From contig NZ_CP118574.1 of assembly GCF_028898845.1 (NCBI RefSeq), positions 6,669,001-6,733,000 on the forward strand: a stretch of 64,000 bases of DNA, given 5' to 3'. A program made the position numbers and the translations under genes. The notes beneath the pieces are model-generated. The model did no database searches. It was not told the origin of the DNA and was given only the letters and a program-made list of their open reading frames with translations. Source of the stretch: Streptomyces sp. WZ-12 (GTDB lineage Bacteria; Actinomycetota; Actinomycetes; Streptomycetales; Streptomycetaceae). Of the stretch, positions 1-7,699 are shown piece after piece; position 1 is the first letter of the stretch, and every line of letters begins with the position of its first letter.

Positions 1-566
1 CCGGGCATGATCATCAGGCCGCCGTTGGTGTCGTGGTTCTCGGTCAGCGCGATCGAGACCGACACCGTGCGCATGTTGGGCAGCCCGTCCTCCGCGTGCC
101 AGGTCTCGAAGTCCGAGTGCCAGTAGAAGCCGGAGGCACCGAAACCGGGCTTGACGTTGATCCGCGACTGGTGGACGTAGACGTCCGAGCCGAGGATCTG
201 CCGGGCCCGGCCGACCACGCGCGGATCGGCGACCAGCTTCGCGAACACCTCGCTGATCCGGTGCACTTCGAAGACCGAGCGGACGTCCTGCGACGTCGGT
301 TCGACGATCGAGCGCGGATCGGCCCGGGTCACCGGGTCGTGCACCAGCCGGTCCAACTCGGCCCGGTAGACCGCCACCTCGTCCGGGGTGAGCAGCTCCG
401 GGATGGCGAAGAACCCGTCCCGGTCGAAGTCGCTCAGTTCGGACGCGGCGAAGGGTCCCTCCGCGCCGGGCTGCGACCACACCACCGGGTCCTTCCGCGG
501 GGTGATGACCTCCAAGGTCCCACGGGTCGGGTACAGGTCGGCGGTGCGCTCGGGTGCGGTGGTCAT
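1..566 (-). CDS. ectD: Ectoine 5-hydroxylase EctD (partial, C-terminus outside window)
   Basis: Fe(II)/2-oxoglutarate-dependent dioxygenase that converts ectoine to 5-hydroxyectoine in the cytosol. The first 188 residues are visible; the family is about 295-300 residues long, so about 110 are missing beyond position 1. The signature FYWHSDFETWHAEDG lies at residues 147-161 and supplies the metal ligands His150 and Asp152; the second His ligand and the 2-oxoglutarate Arg would be in the missing part. The ATG at 566 opens with MTTAPERTADLYPTRG, a typical EctD N-terminus. It is the last gene of ectABCD, 76 bp after ectC. That intergenic gap shows no clear terminator, so co-transcription is likely. 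Confidence 0.95.
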   Translation of the reverse strand, partial: MTTAPERTADLYPTRGTLEVITPRKDPVVWSQPGAEGPFAASELSDFDRDGFFAIPELLTPDEVAVYRAELDRLVHDPVTRADPRSIVEPTSQDVRSVFEVHRISEVFAKLVADPRVVGRARQILGSDVYVHQSRINVKPGFGASGFYWHSDFETWHAEDGLPNMRTVSVSIALTENHDTNGGLMIMP

Positions 567-642
567 GGTGGTGCCTTCCTCTCCTCTCGTACGGAAATGT
601 CTGGCGGCTCGCGGTGACGCGCGGCGGTTCGAACCCCCTACC

Positions 643-1053
643 TCAACCGGCCTCGGGCTCGGGCTCGGTGAGCAGCGGGTAGACGCCGTTCTCGTCGTGG
701 TCCTCGCGGCCGGTGACCGGCGGGTTGAAGACGCACAGGCAGCGGAAGTCCTCCTTGATCCGCATGGTGTGCTTCTCGTGCCCGTTCAGCAGGTACATCA
801 CGCCGGGCGTGATGAGGTGCTTCTCGCCGGTCTCGTCGTTGGTCAGCTCGGCTACGCCCTCGACGCAGACCACGGCCTCGATGTGGTTGGCGTACCACAT
901 GGAGGTCTCGGTGCCGGCGTAGAGGATCGTCTCGTGGAGCGAGAAGCCGACCCGCTCCTTGGCCAGCACGATGCGCTTGCTCTCCCACGTGCCGGTCTTC
1001 GCCTTGACGTGGCGGTCGGTGCCTTCGATGTCCTTGAACGAGCGGACGATCAT
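643..1053 (-). CDS. ectC: L-ectoine synthase EctC
   Basis: Cupin-fold enzyme that closes N-gamma-acetyl-2,4-diaminobutyrate to ectoine with loss of water, the third step of compatible-solute synthesis. The 136-residue length is normal. By alignment from memory with characterised EctC proteins, the metal-site residues correspond to Glu59 (HIEAV), Tyr87 (GVMYLLN) and His95 (EKHTM). The start [16 protein letters not shown] is the family N-terminus. It sits 52 bp after ectB and 76 bp before ectD, consistent with an ectABCD operon. Confidence 0.97.
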   Translation of the reverse strand: MIVRSFKDIEGTDRHVKAKTGTWESKRIVLAKERVGFSLHETILYAGTETSMWYANHIEAVVCVEGVAELTNDETGEKHLITPGVMYLLNGHEKHTMRIKEDFRCLCVFNPPVTGREDHDENGVYPLLTEPEPEAG

Positions 1054-1105
1054 GGTGTCTTGAGTGCCTTTCTGTGGAACGGTGAGGACGTCGGACGCGG
1101 GGGCG

Positions 1106-2374
1106 TCAGGCGCAGTCGCGGACCGCGCGGGCGAGGGTCCGCAGCCCCTCGTCCAGCTCCTCGGGGGTGGTCGTCAGCGCCGGCAGCAGTTTGACGACCT
1201 CGCTCTGCGGGCCGGAGGTCTCGATCAGCAGACCCAACGCGAAGGCGCGCTGGGCGATCTTGTTGGCGAGGTCCTTGTCGACGGTCTCCAGACCCCACAC
1301 CAGACCACGGCCGCGGTACTCGACGAAGACGTCCGGGTGCTCGTCGACGAGGGCTTTGAGGTGCGTCTCGACGAGCTCGCCGCGGGCCAGGGTCTGCTTC
1401 TCCATCTGGCCGTCGGCCCAGTACGTGTCCAGGGTGGCGGCGGCGGTGACGAAGGCCGGGTTGTTGCCGCGGAAGGTGCCGTTGTGCTCGCCCGGCTCCC
1501 AGATGTCCAGCTCCGGCTTGAACAGGGTCAGCGCCATCGGCAGCCCGTAGCCGCTGATGGACTTCGACACGGTGACGATGTCCGGCACGATGCCCGCCTC
1601 CTCGAAGGAGAAGAAGGCGCCGGTGCGGCCGCAGCCCATCTGGATGTCGTCGACGATCAGCAGCATGTCCTGGCGCTCGCACAGCGCGGCCAGCTCCCGC
1701 AGCCAGTCGGCGCGGGCGACGTTGATGCCGCCCTCGCCCTGGACGGTCTCGACGATGACCGCCGCCGGCTTGTTCAGGCCGGAGCCCTGGTCCTCCAACA
1801 GCCGCTCGAACCACAGGAAGTCCGGGACCTGACCGTCGAGGTAGTTGTCGAACGGCATCGGGGTGCCGTGCACCAGCGGGATGCCGGCGCCGGCCCGCTT
1901 CATCGAGTTGCCGGTCACCGCGAGCGCGCCCAGCGACATGCCGTGGAAGGCGTTGGTGAAGGAGACGATCGACTCCCGGCCCTTGACCTTACGGGCCAAC
2001 TTCAGCGCGGCCTCAACGGAGTTGGCGCCCGTCGGGCCCGGGAACATGACCTTGTAGGGCAGGTCGCGCGGGCGCAGGATGATGTTCTGGAACGACTCCA
2101 GGAAGGCCCGCTTGGCCGTGGTGGACATGTCCAGGCCGTGGGTGATGCCGTCCCGTTCGATGTAGTCGATCAGGGCGCGTTTGAGTACCGGGTTGTTGTG
2201 CCCGTAGTTGAGCGAGCCGGCGCCGGCGAAGAAGTCCAGGTACGTGTGGCCGTCCTCGTCGGTCAGGTGGCTGCCCTGCGCGCGGTCGAAGATGGTGGGC
2301 CAGCCACGGCAGTAGCTGCGCACCTCCGACTCGACGGTCTCGAAGACGCTCAGATCGGGCTGGGTGATGGTCAC
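1106..2374 (-). CDS. ectB: Diaminobutyrate--2-oxoglutarate transaminase EctB
   Basis: Class III PLP aminotransferase that makes L-2,4-diaminobutyrate from aspartate semialdehyde with glutamate as amino donor, the first ectoine step. The 422-residue length is normal. Visible motifs are [16 protein letters not shown] (residues 113-128, phosphate-binding loop), [12 protein letters not shown] (241-252, with the Asp that contacts the PLP ring nitrogen) and VSKSISGYG, where Lys271 should form the Schiff base. The downstream gap to ectC is 52 bp and the upstream gap to ectA is 69 bp, both without an obvious terminator. Confidence 0.97.
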   Translation of the reverse strand: MTITQPDLSVFETVESEVRSYCRGWPTIFDRAQGSHLTDEDGHTYLDFFAGAGSLNYGHNNPVLKRALIDYIERDGITHGLDMSTTAKRAFLESFQNIILRPRDLPYKVMFPGPTGANSVEAALKLARKVKGRESIVSFTNAFHGMSLGALAVTGNSMKRAGAGIPLVHGTPMPFDNYLDGQVPDFLWFERLLEDQGSGLNKPAAVIVETVQGEGGINVARADWLRELAALCERQDMLLIVDDIQMGCGRTGAFFSFEEAGIVPDIVTVSKSISGYGLPMALTLFKPELDIWEPGEHNGTFRGNNPAFVTAAATLDTYWADGQMEKQTLARGELVETHLKALVDEHPDVFVEYRGRGLVWGLETVDKDLANKIAQRAFALGLLIETSGPQSEVVKLLPALTTTPEELDEGLRTLARAVRDCA

Positions 2375-2443
2375 AACATGCTCCAGGGAGATGAGTGCGG
2401 GAGGAGGGAAGTCTGGGGGGTGGGGCGCCGCGCGCGGCTTGGC

Positions 2444-3010
2444 TCAGTGGCCGGTGCCGGGCGGCACCTCGAACGGGCCGATGCGGTGCAGGACCTCCGG
2501 CTCATGACCCTGGTCGGGGAAGAGCGCCGCGTCGAAGAGCGCCTCGCGTCTGACCGGCACTGCGTGCCGTTCGGCGAAGGACGCGAACAGCCGGTTGGAG
2601 GCCGCGTTGTCGGGCGTGATGGTCGTCTCCACGCGCCGAACGCCCATGTCATCGATGGCACGGGCGGTCAGCCCGTCCAACAGGGCGGCGGCCAGGCCGC
2701 GTCCACGATGCGCCGCGTCGACGGCTACTTGCCAGACGACGAGGGTGTCGGGGCGGTCAGGGCGCAGGTAGCCGGTGATGAACGCGGCCGGCTCACCCTC
2801 CGCGTCGCGGGCGACGACGGAGGTGGCGGCGAAGTCGCGACACCACAGGAGGTAGCTGTAGGAGGAGTTCAGGTCCAGCGCCTTCGAGTCGCGGGCGATC
2901 CGCCAGATCGCGGATCCGTCCTCCACCCGGGGGGAGTCGAGCTTGAAGCCCTCCGGTATTTCTCTGATTTCGCTTCGGGCACCTGCATGGGCTGCTTGTG
3001 CGGCGGTCAT
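2444..3010 (-). CDS. ectA: L-2,4-diaminobutyrate N-gamma-acetyltransferase EctA
   Basis: GNAT acetyltransferase that acetylates 2,4-diaminobutyrate at the gamma nitrogen, the second ectoine step. The acetyl-CoA loop is visible as AHRGRGLAAALLDGL and the C-terminal strand as NAASNRLFASFAERH. The start chosen (ATG at 3010, MTAAQAAHAG, 188 residues) matches how Streptomyces EctA proteins usually begin. An in-frame ATG at 3046 would add 12 residues. Neither start has a strong Shine-Dalgarno, so the start is uncertain. It is first in the ect operon, so the promoter should lie in the A/T-richer 3011-3507 interval. Confidence 0.92.
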   Translation of the reverse strand: MTAAQAAHAGARSEIREIPEGFKLDSPRVEDGSAIWRIARDSKALDLNSSYSYLLWCRDFAATSVVARDAEGEPAAFITGYLRPDRPDTLVVWQVAVDAAHRGRGLAAALLDGLTARAIDDMGVRRVETTITPDNAASNRLFASFAERHAVPVRREALFDAALFPDQGHEPEVLHRIGPFEVPPGTGH

Positions 3011-3507
3011 GTAATTGAATTTACCCAGGCGAAAAGCAAATTGCATCGCGGGTCCGGGTTACGCGAGAAGCGATTCTGTGTTATCACGCGGGAGCGCGCG
3101 AGCGCGCGACTCGACCGCAAGATGTCACGATTCGTCATGGACGTTTGGTGCGAAACGGGCACAGTGTGTAGTCGGTCACAGCTCAATAACGCTCGTCTGA
3201 AGTGCCTGAATAATGAGACTTGACGCTAGCGAAATCTTGGCGTTTGAGGTGCGGGAAAGCGGGCATACGAATACGGGAAGCTGTGCTTCTTGAGAATTGG
3301 GAATTTGCCGGTGGAAGGTTCCGCTGGCAGTTCATGAAAAGCTGCTCGGGAAGGCGCCGCAGGGCCCGTGTCCGGGCGCGACACAAGCGTCGTTAACGCG
3401 ATCGGTCGGATACCGCGAGGGTTTTCGAAAAGCGTTCGCGGGGGCCTGCGCACGGGGACTTCGGCGCACCGTGGCCGTCGCCTGTGCCGCCCGCATACAG
3501 TGCGGGC
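3011..3507. promoter_or_regulatory. Intergenic region with divergent ectA and amidohydrolase promoters
   Basis: About 500 bp without a convincing gene. Its base composition is lower in G+C than the flanks, typical of a regulated promoter region. It must carry the ectABCD promoter (minus) and the amidohydrolase promoter (plus). A run of alternating CG with an A/T interruption (CGCGCGCTCGCGCGC on the minus strand, about 3097-3111) is self-complementary. No osmotic-control box could be assigned with confidence. Confidence 0.5.
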
Positions 3508-4608
3508 ATGACGTCCATGAACGAGGGTGCGGTGCTGCACCTCAAGGGGAGGGTCCTCGTCGGCCCGCACGACGTCCGCGACGAGCTGTGGGTGGTGGAC
3601 GGCCGCGTCACTTTCGAGCGGCCCGTCCTGGCACGCGATGCCAGGACGGTGACCGGCTGGGTGCTGCCGGGCCTGGTCGACGCCCACTGCCACGTCGGGC
3701 TGGACGCGCACGGGCCGGTGGACGACGCGACCAGCGAGAAGCAGGCGCTCACCGACCGTGACGCGGGCACCCTCCTCATTCGGGACGCCGGCTCGCCCTC
3801 GGACACCCGCTGGGTCGACGACCGCGCGGACCTGCCGCGGATCATCCGCGCCGGCCGGCACATCGCCCGCACCCGGCGCTACATCCGCAACTACGCGCAC
3901 GAGATCGAGCCGGACGACCTGGTCGCCTACGTCGCCCAGGAGGCCCGGCGCGGCGACGGCTGGGTCAAGCTGGTCGGCGACTGGATCGACCGCTCGGTGG
4001 GCGACCTGGCCGCCTGCTGGCCGCCCGGCGAGGTGACCGCCGCCATCGCCGAGGCGCACCGGCTCGGCGCCCGGGTCACCGCGCACTGCTTCGCCGAGGA
4101 GTCCCTCGCCCCGCTGGTCGAGGCCGGCATCGACTGCATCGAGCACGCCACCGGGCTGACCGAGGAGACCATCCCGCTCTTCGCCGAGCGCCAGGTCGCC
4201 ATCGTCCCCACGCTGGTCAACATCGCGACCTTCCCGGACCTCGCGGCCGGCGGCGCGGCGAAGTTCCCCCGCTGGGCCGACCACATGCGTCGACTGCACG
4301 CCCGCCGCTACGACACCGTGCGGGCCGCCTACGACGCCGGCGTCCCGATCTACGCCGGCACCGACGCCGGCGGCTCGCTGCCGCACGGCCTGGTCGCCGA
4401 CGAGGTCGCGGAGCTGATGAAGGCCGGCCTGCCGGTCGAGGCCGCGCTCTCCGCGACGACCTGGGGCGCCCGGGAGTGGCTCGGCCGCCCGGGGCTCACC
4501 GAGGGTGCCCCCGCGGACCTGGTCGTCTACGAGGCCGACCCGCGGGCCGACGTGCGGGTGCTGACGGCGCCGCGCCTGGTGGTGCTGCGCGGCCGGGTCG
4601 TCGGCTGA
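3508..4608 (+). CDS. Amidohydrolase family protein (imidazolonepropionase/prolidase-like)
   Basis: Metal-dependent hydrolase of the amidohydrolase superfamily, 366 residues. The N-terminal beta-domain leads into LVDAHCHVG (His60-x-His62, metal ligands). Further candidate ligands are the Lys in GWVKLVGDW, His in VTAHCF and IEHATG, and the Asp in YAGTDAGGS. No signal peptide is seen, so it should be cytosolic. The substrate cannot be told from sequence. The ATG at 3508 is preceded by TACAGT at 3496-3501, six bases upstream, suggesting a leaderless mRNA; an inverted repeat GCCCGCA/TGCGGGC surrounds this -10. It is convergent with the ArsR gene, whose stop lies 10 bp away. Confidence 0.85.
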   Translation: MTSMNEGAVLHLKGRVLVGPHDVRDELWVVDGRVTFERPVLARDARTVTGWVLPGLVDAHCHVGLDAHGPVDDATSEKQALTDRDAGTLLIRDAGSPSDTRWVDDRADLPRIIRAGRHIARTRRYIRNYAHEIEPDDLVAYVAQEARRGDGWVKLVGDWIDRSVGDLAACWPPGEVTAAIAEAHRLGARVTAHCFAEESLAPLVEAGIDCIEHATGLTEETIPLFAERQVAIVPTLVNIATFPDLAAGGAAKFPRWADHMRRLHARRYDTVRAAYDAGVPIYAGTDAGGSLPHGLVADEVAELMKAGLPVEAALSATTWGAREWLGRPGLTEGAPADLVVYEADPRADVRVLTAPRLVVLRGRVVG

Positions 4609-4618
4609 CGGGCGCCGG

Positions 4619-5017
4619 TCAGGCGTCCGCCGGCGGCGCGCCCGCCGTGGCCCGTTCCGTCGCGTCGGCCCGCAGCAGGGCCTCCACCAGGCCGGGGAAG
4701 CGCGCTTCGAGGTCGGCGCGGCGCAGCGAGATGTAGCGCTCGCGGCCGACCCGACGGGTGTGGGTCCAGCCCGCGGTCCGCAGGATCCGGAAGTGGTAGG
4801 AGCCGGTGGCCCGGCTGACCGGCAGCTCGATGTCCCCGCAGCCCGCCTCGCCCCGGGTGGCCAGCCGGTGCACGATCCCCCGCCGCAGCGGGTCGCTGAA
4901 CGCCTGGAGCAGGTCCCCGAGGCGGATCCGCGCGGTCTCCGGCTGATCGGGGTCGGCCGGCGCGGAGAGGGTGCTGGGGTCCACGGCGCCGGGGGCGGCC
5001 GGGTCCGTACGTGACAT
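4619..5017 (-). CDS. ArsR-family winged-helix regulator
   Basis: Putative transcriptional repressor of 132 residues. The wHTH core runs from LGDLLQAFSDPLRRGIVHRL through SRATGSYHFRILRTAGWTHTRRVGRERYISLR, with the recognition helix around ATGSYHFRILR and the wing at VGRERYISLR. No Cys-based metal site is apparent; the single Cys (EAGCGDIEL) is not in the ELCVCD arrangement, so this is more like the non-metal or aromatic-ligand ArsR proteins. The ATG at 5017 is favoured over one 15 codons upstream because the longer form would run through the candidate operator at 5020-5040. It is divergent from the IacB-like/SDR pair, which is the likely regulated target. Confidence 0.85.
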   Translation of the reverse strand: MSRTDPAAPGAVDPSTLSAPADPDQPETARIRLGDLLQAFSDPLRRGIVHRLATRGEAGCGDIELPVSRATGSYHFRILRTAGWTHTRRVGRERYISLRRADLEARFPGLVEALLRADATERATAGAPPADA

Positions 5018-5045
5018 TGTTCGAGAACTCTCTAAACGAGTGATA
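5018..5045. promoter_or_regulatory. Candidate ArsR operator (imperfect dyad)
   Basis: Immediately upstream of the ArsR start the minus strand reads TTAGAGAGTTCTCGAA, an interrupted dyad (TT-x-GAGA-xx-TCTC-x-AA, 6 of 8 pairs). Its position over the probable ribosome-binding/promoter region of the regulator and upstream of the divergent gene pair fits autoregulation. This is inference from symmetry and position only. Confidence 0.4.
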
Positions 5046-5158
5046 CGGTCGGTGATCGTCAATGCGTTGACGACCCTCTAATTATTCACGGACGGTGCCG
5101 CGTCGGCGCTCACCGGTGCCCGCGCACCGCCGTGCCGACGCACCCGCGAGGCCCGCCG

Positions 5159-5554
5159 ATGACCACCGCCCACCCGGCACCCGTTCCCGCCCCGGACCCG
5201 TCCGCCGACGGCCCGCTGCGCACGCTCTTCTGCATCGGCGTGACGCAGGACTTCTTCGCCGCCGACGACGCCGTGCGCGCCACCGTCGCCGCCGCCCTCG
5301 GGCCCGCCTTCGACCGGCTCGGCGAGCGCTTCGGCGTCCGGGTCCTCGGCACCCTGGACGACGACCAGTTGATGGTCGGCGCCGCCACCGCCGCGCCCTG
5401 GACCTCCTACATCCTGGCCGACGTCCCCGACCTGGCCACCGCCTCCCGGGTCTGCGGCGTCGTCCGCGACACCCCGGTCGGCGACGGGCGGCTCTTCCGC
5501 TACCTGCGCATCGAGGCCCGGGTCGGCCGTCCGCTGTTCTTCGGAACGGTCTGA
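5159..5554 (+). CDS. Conserved small protein, IacB-like (function unknown)
   Basis: 131 residues, soluble, no signal peptide. The core starts at LRTLFCIGVTQDFFAADDAV and ends RLFRYLRIEARVGRPLFFGTV. The LFCIGVxQxFF opening recalls proteins labelled IacB in indole-3-acetate degradation clusters, but this is recall, not a search, and IacB itself has no proven function. The ATG at 5159 (MTTAHPAP) is chosen; an upstream in-frame ATG at 5132 adds a low-quality nine-residue extension. It is followed after 11 bp by the SDR gene, so the two probably form an operon, divergent from the ArsR regulator. Confidence 0.7.
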   Translation: MTTAHPAPVPAPDPSADGPLRTLFCIGVTQDFFAADDAVRATVAAALGPAFDRLGERFGVRVLGTLDDDQLMVGAATAAPWTSYILADVPDLATASRVCGVVRDTPVGDGRLFRYLRIEARVGRPLFFGTV

Positions 5555-5565
5555 GGGGAACCGCC

Positions 5566-6312
5566 GTGCTCGACACCGGACTTGCCGGCCGCACCGCCCT
5601 GATCACCGGCAGCGCCCAGGGCCTCGGCGCCGCCCTGGTCCGCGCCTGCCACGCCGAGGGCGCCCAGGTCGCCGCCCTGGACATCGACGACGAGGCGAAC
5701 CGCGCCCTCGCCGCGGAGATCGACCCCGACGGGGAGCGGATCCGCACCTTCCGCGTCGATCTGCGCGACCCGGACGCGATCGCCGCCGCCTACGACGGGG
5801 TCCGCGCCTGGCGACCCGTCGACGTGTTGATCAACAACGCCGCCCGACCGCTCGCCCGGACGCTGTGGGAGATCACCCCCGAGGAGTGGGACGAGGTCTT
5901 CGCGGTCAACCTCCGCGCGGTCTTCCTGCTGACCCGCGCGGTCGCCGCCGACATGCGCGACCGCGGCTACGGACGGATCGTCAACATGGCCTCGGTCGCC
6001 GGCCAGACGCCCCGGCCCACGGGCGCCGCCTACGGCACCAGCAAGGCCGGGCTGATCGCGCTCACCCGGGTCTTCGCCGCCGAACTCGCCCCGCACGGCG
6101 TCACGGTGAACGCGGTCGCCCCGGCCATGATCGACACCCCGATGGTCCGCTCGATCGGCCCGGAGGCGCTCGCCGACCTCACCGCCCAGGTGCCGATGGG
6201 TCGGATCGCCACCCCGGAGGAGGTCGCCCGGGTCGCCGTCTTCCTGGCCTCGCAGCAGACCTTCGTCACCGGGGCCACCTATGACGTCAACGGTGGCGTG
6301 CTGATGCGCTGA
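5566..6312 (+). CDS. SDR family oxidoreductase (classical)
   Basis: NAD(P)-dependent short-chain dehydrogenase, 248 residues, GTG start. It has the nucleotide-binding motif TGSAQGLG near residue 16, INNAA in the NNAG position, the catalytic Ser in NMASVAGQ and the Tyr-Lys pair in AAYGTSKAGLIAL, and ends in YDVNGGVLMR. LDIDDE after the second strand suggests NAD(H) preference. The start gives VLDTGLAGRTALITG with a GAGGGGAA Shine-Dalgarno eight bases upstream. Pairing with the small IacB-like gene and divergence from ArsR suggest a small inducible catabolic or detoxification unit; the substrate is unknown. Confidence 0.88.
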   Translation: MLDTGLAGRTALITGSAQGLGAALVRACHAEGAQVAALDIDDEANRALAAEIDPDGERIRTFRVDLRDPDAIAAAYDGVRAWRPVDVLINNAARPLARTLWEITPEEWDEVFAVNLRAVFLLTRAVAADMRDRGYGRIVNMASVAGQTPRPTGAAYGTSKAGLIALTRVFAAELAPHGVTVNAVAPAMIDTPMVRSIGPEALADLTAQVPMGRIATPEEVARVAVFLASQQTFVTGATYDVNGGVLMR

Positions 6313-6507
6313 GCCAACGGCCGTCAGCCGGTGGCCCGTTGCGGCCGGGGCGCGTGCTGCCTGCCGTGCCGGAGGAGGCGCCGGGGCGGGGGCGGCGGAG
6401 GGAAGGGAATCGAATGGGGAAGCGGAAATCGCCCTTTGGGGTGAACTGACCTCGCGTGGCTGACCGTTCACCCTCAGTGCGTACACGATGTGCGGGACGA
6501 GGCCGTC

Positions 6508-6531
6508 GGCCCGCGCGATGTCCCCCATTGG
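6508..6531 (+). promoter_or_regulatory. 24-nt 5'-region element shared with the 61.3-kb transglycosylase gene
   Basis: GGCCCGCGCGATG followed by TCCCCCATTGG, 42 bases before the GTG of the LAETG gene. The copy at 61328-61351 on the minus strand is identical at 22 of 24 positions. Both copies include an ATG that opens the same peptide start, MSPIG, out of frame with the gene. Here the CCCCCA at 6522-6527 can pair with TGGGGG at 6558-6563 near the ribosome-binding site. Function unknown. Confidence 0.55.
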
Positions 6532-6573
6532 CGCGGCCGGCGGCGCCATCTCTCCTGTGGGGGTTCCACACAC

Positions 6574-7545
6574 GTGTCCACCAGTTCCGCCAGCGCTACC
6601 AGACGGATCGGCGCCACCCTGGTCGCCGCCGTCCTGACGGCCGGTCCCGCCGTCGCCCTCGCCGCCGCGCCGGCCGCGTCCGCCGCCGACAACGACGGCC
6701 GCACCCACGGCACTTCGGGCGCCGTGGTGCTGCGCACCGCCCTGGACGTCGGGCTGCTCGACAAGACCCTGGACGTCCCCGTCCGGGCCGAGCTCAACGA
6801 GGTCCACGCCCCGGCCTCGGCCGACAAGACCGCGCTCACCGTCCGCCTGGACGGCATCGACGGCGGTCGCCCGGTCAGCCTGCTGCGGGCCGACGCCGCC
6901 ACCGCCCGCGCCACCGCCGACGGGCGGACCGCCGAGGGCTACGCCCACCTCGTCCGGGCCAGGGTCCACCTGCCCGGCCTCCCGGCCGCCCCGCTGGTCG
7001 AGGTCGAGCAGGTCACCGCCCGGGCCGTCTGTGCCGCCGGGCAGCGCCCGCGCGCCGAGGCCCAACTGTTGGGCGACGTCGTGGTGTTGGGCAAGCACGT
7101 CACGCTGCGCGCGGGCGGCGGCACCGAGGTCAGGGTGCCGGGGGTCGGCGAGGTCCGGCTCGACCTCTCGCAGAAGAGCACCGCCTCGACGAGCGCCGCC
7201 GCGACCGCGCTGCAACTGAAGGTCTCCGTCAACCCGTTGAAGCTCAACGTCGCGGAGGTCCACGGCCGGGTCACCCTCGCCCAAGCCACCTGCACCACCC
7301 CGCACGGCACCCCCGGCAAACCGGGGGAGCCCGCGCACCCGCACCAGCCCGGCACCGGCGGCACCCAGGTGAACTCCGGTACCGGCGGCGCTCGTTCGGC
7401 CGGCGAGCAGCACCTCGCCGAGACCGGCAGCAGCTCCGCCACCCCGTACCTCGCCGGCGGCGCCGCCCTGCTGGTCGCCGGCGGCGCCGGGGCGCTCGGC
7501 TACGCCCGTCACCGCCGGAACGCCAGGCAGGGCGGGCGCGGCTGA
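6574..7545 (+). CDS. SCO1860-like LAETG sortase-anchored secreted protein
   Basis: Secreted protein of 323 residues attached to peptidoglycan by a class E-type sortase. Signal peptide at about residues 1-41 (RR, then a hydrophobic stretch, AxA-type cleavage near APAASAA). The body is a beta-rich domain with repeated Val/Leu strands and two Cys. A Pro/Gly/Thr-rich linker (HGTPGKPGEPAHPHQPG) leads to LAETG at 281-285, then a hydrophobic helix and the basic tail ARHRRNARQ. The GTG at 6574 gives a clean signal peptide; an upstream ATG at 6490 does not. The start region TGTGGGGGTTCCACA can fold over the ribosome-binding site. Known by family name only; its role on the wall is not established. Confidence 0.9.
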   Translation: MSTSSASATRRIGATLVAAVLTAGPAVALAAAPAASAADNDGRTHGTSGAVVLRTALDVGLLDKTLDVPVRAELNEVHAPASADKTALTVRLDGIDGGRPVSLLRADAATARATADGRTAEGYAHLVRARVHLPGLPAAPLVEVEQVTARAVCAAGQRPRAEAQLLGDVVVLGKHVTLRAGGGTEVRVPGVGEVRLDLSQKSTASTSAAATALQLKVSVNPLKLNVAEVHGRVTLAQATCTTPHGTPGKPGEPAHPHQPGTGGTQVNSGTGGARSAGEQHLAETGSSSATPYLAGGAALLVAGGAGALGYARHRRNARQGGRG

Positions 7546-7641
7546 GGAACCCCGCCAGATCCCGTACCCGCCGACGGTGCCGTGGGGGCGCCTTGCGCGA
7601 GTACGGCCGGTGTGCCGCGTGGGCCCGCGCGGCGCACCCCG

Positions 7642-7693
7642 CCCCTCGCCGGGGCCGCCGGGGCGTGGCCCGGCCGACCGCCCCGGCGAGGGG
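7642..7693. terminator. Bidirectional terminator between LAETG gene and cobC
   Basis: CCCCTCGCCGGGGC at 7642-7655 pairs perfectly over 14 bp with GCCCCGGCGAGGGG at 7680-7693. It lies between two convergent genes. There is no U-tract, as is common in Streptomyces. Confidence 0.75.
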
Positions 7694-7699
7694 ATCGCG

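Noticed and set aside
3097..3111. Alternating CG run near ectA, considered as a Z-DNA or operator signal
   Set aside because: Short and common by chance in DNA of this composition; no support for function.
1064..3223. Long plus-strand open frame opposite ectB and ectA
   Set aside because: It is the antisense of clearly conserved ect genes; its protein has no domain and only reflects high-GC codon bias.
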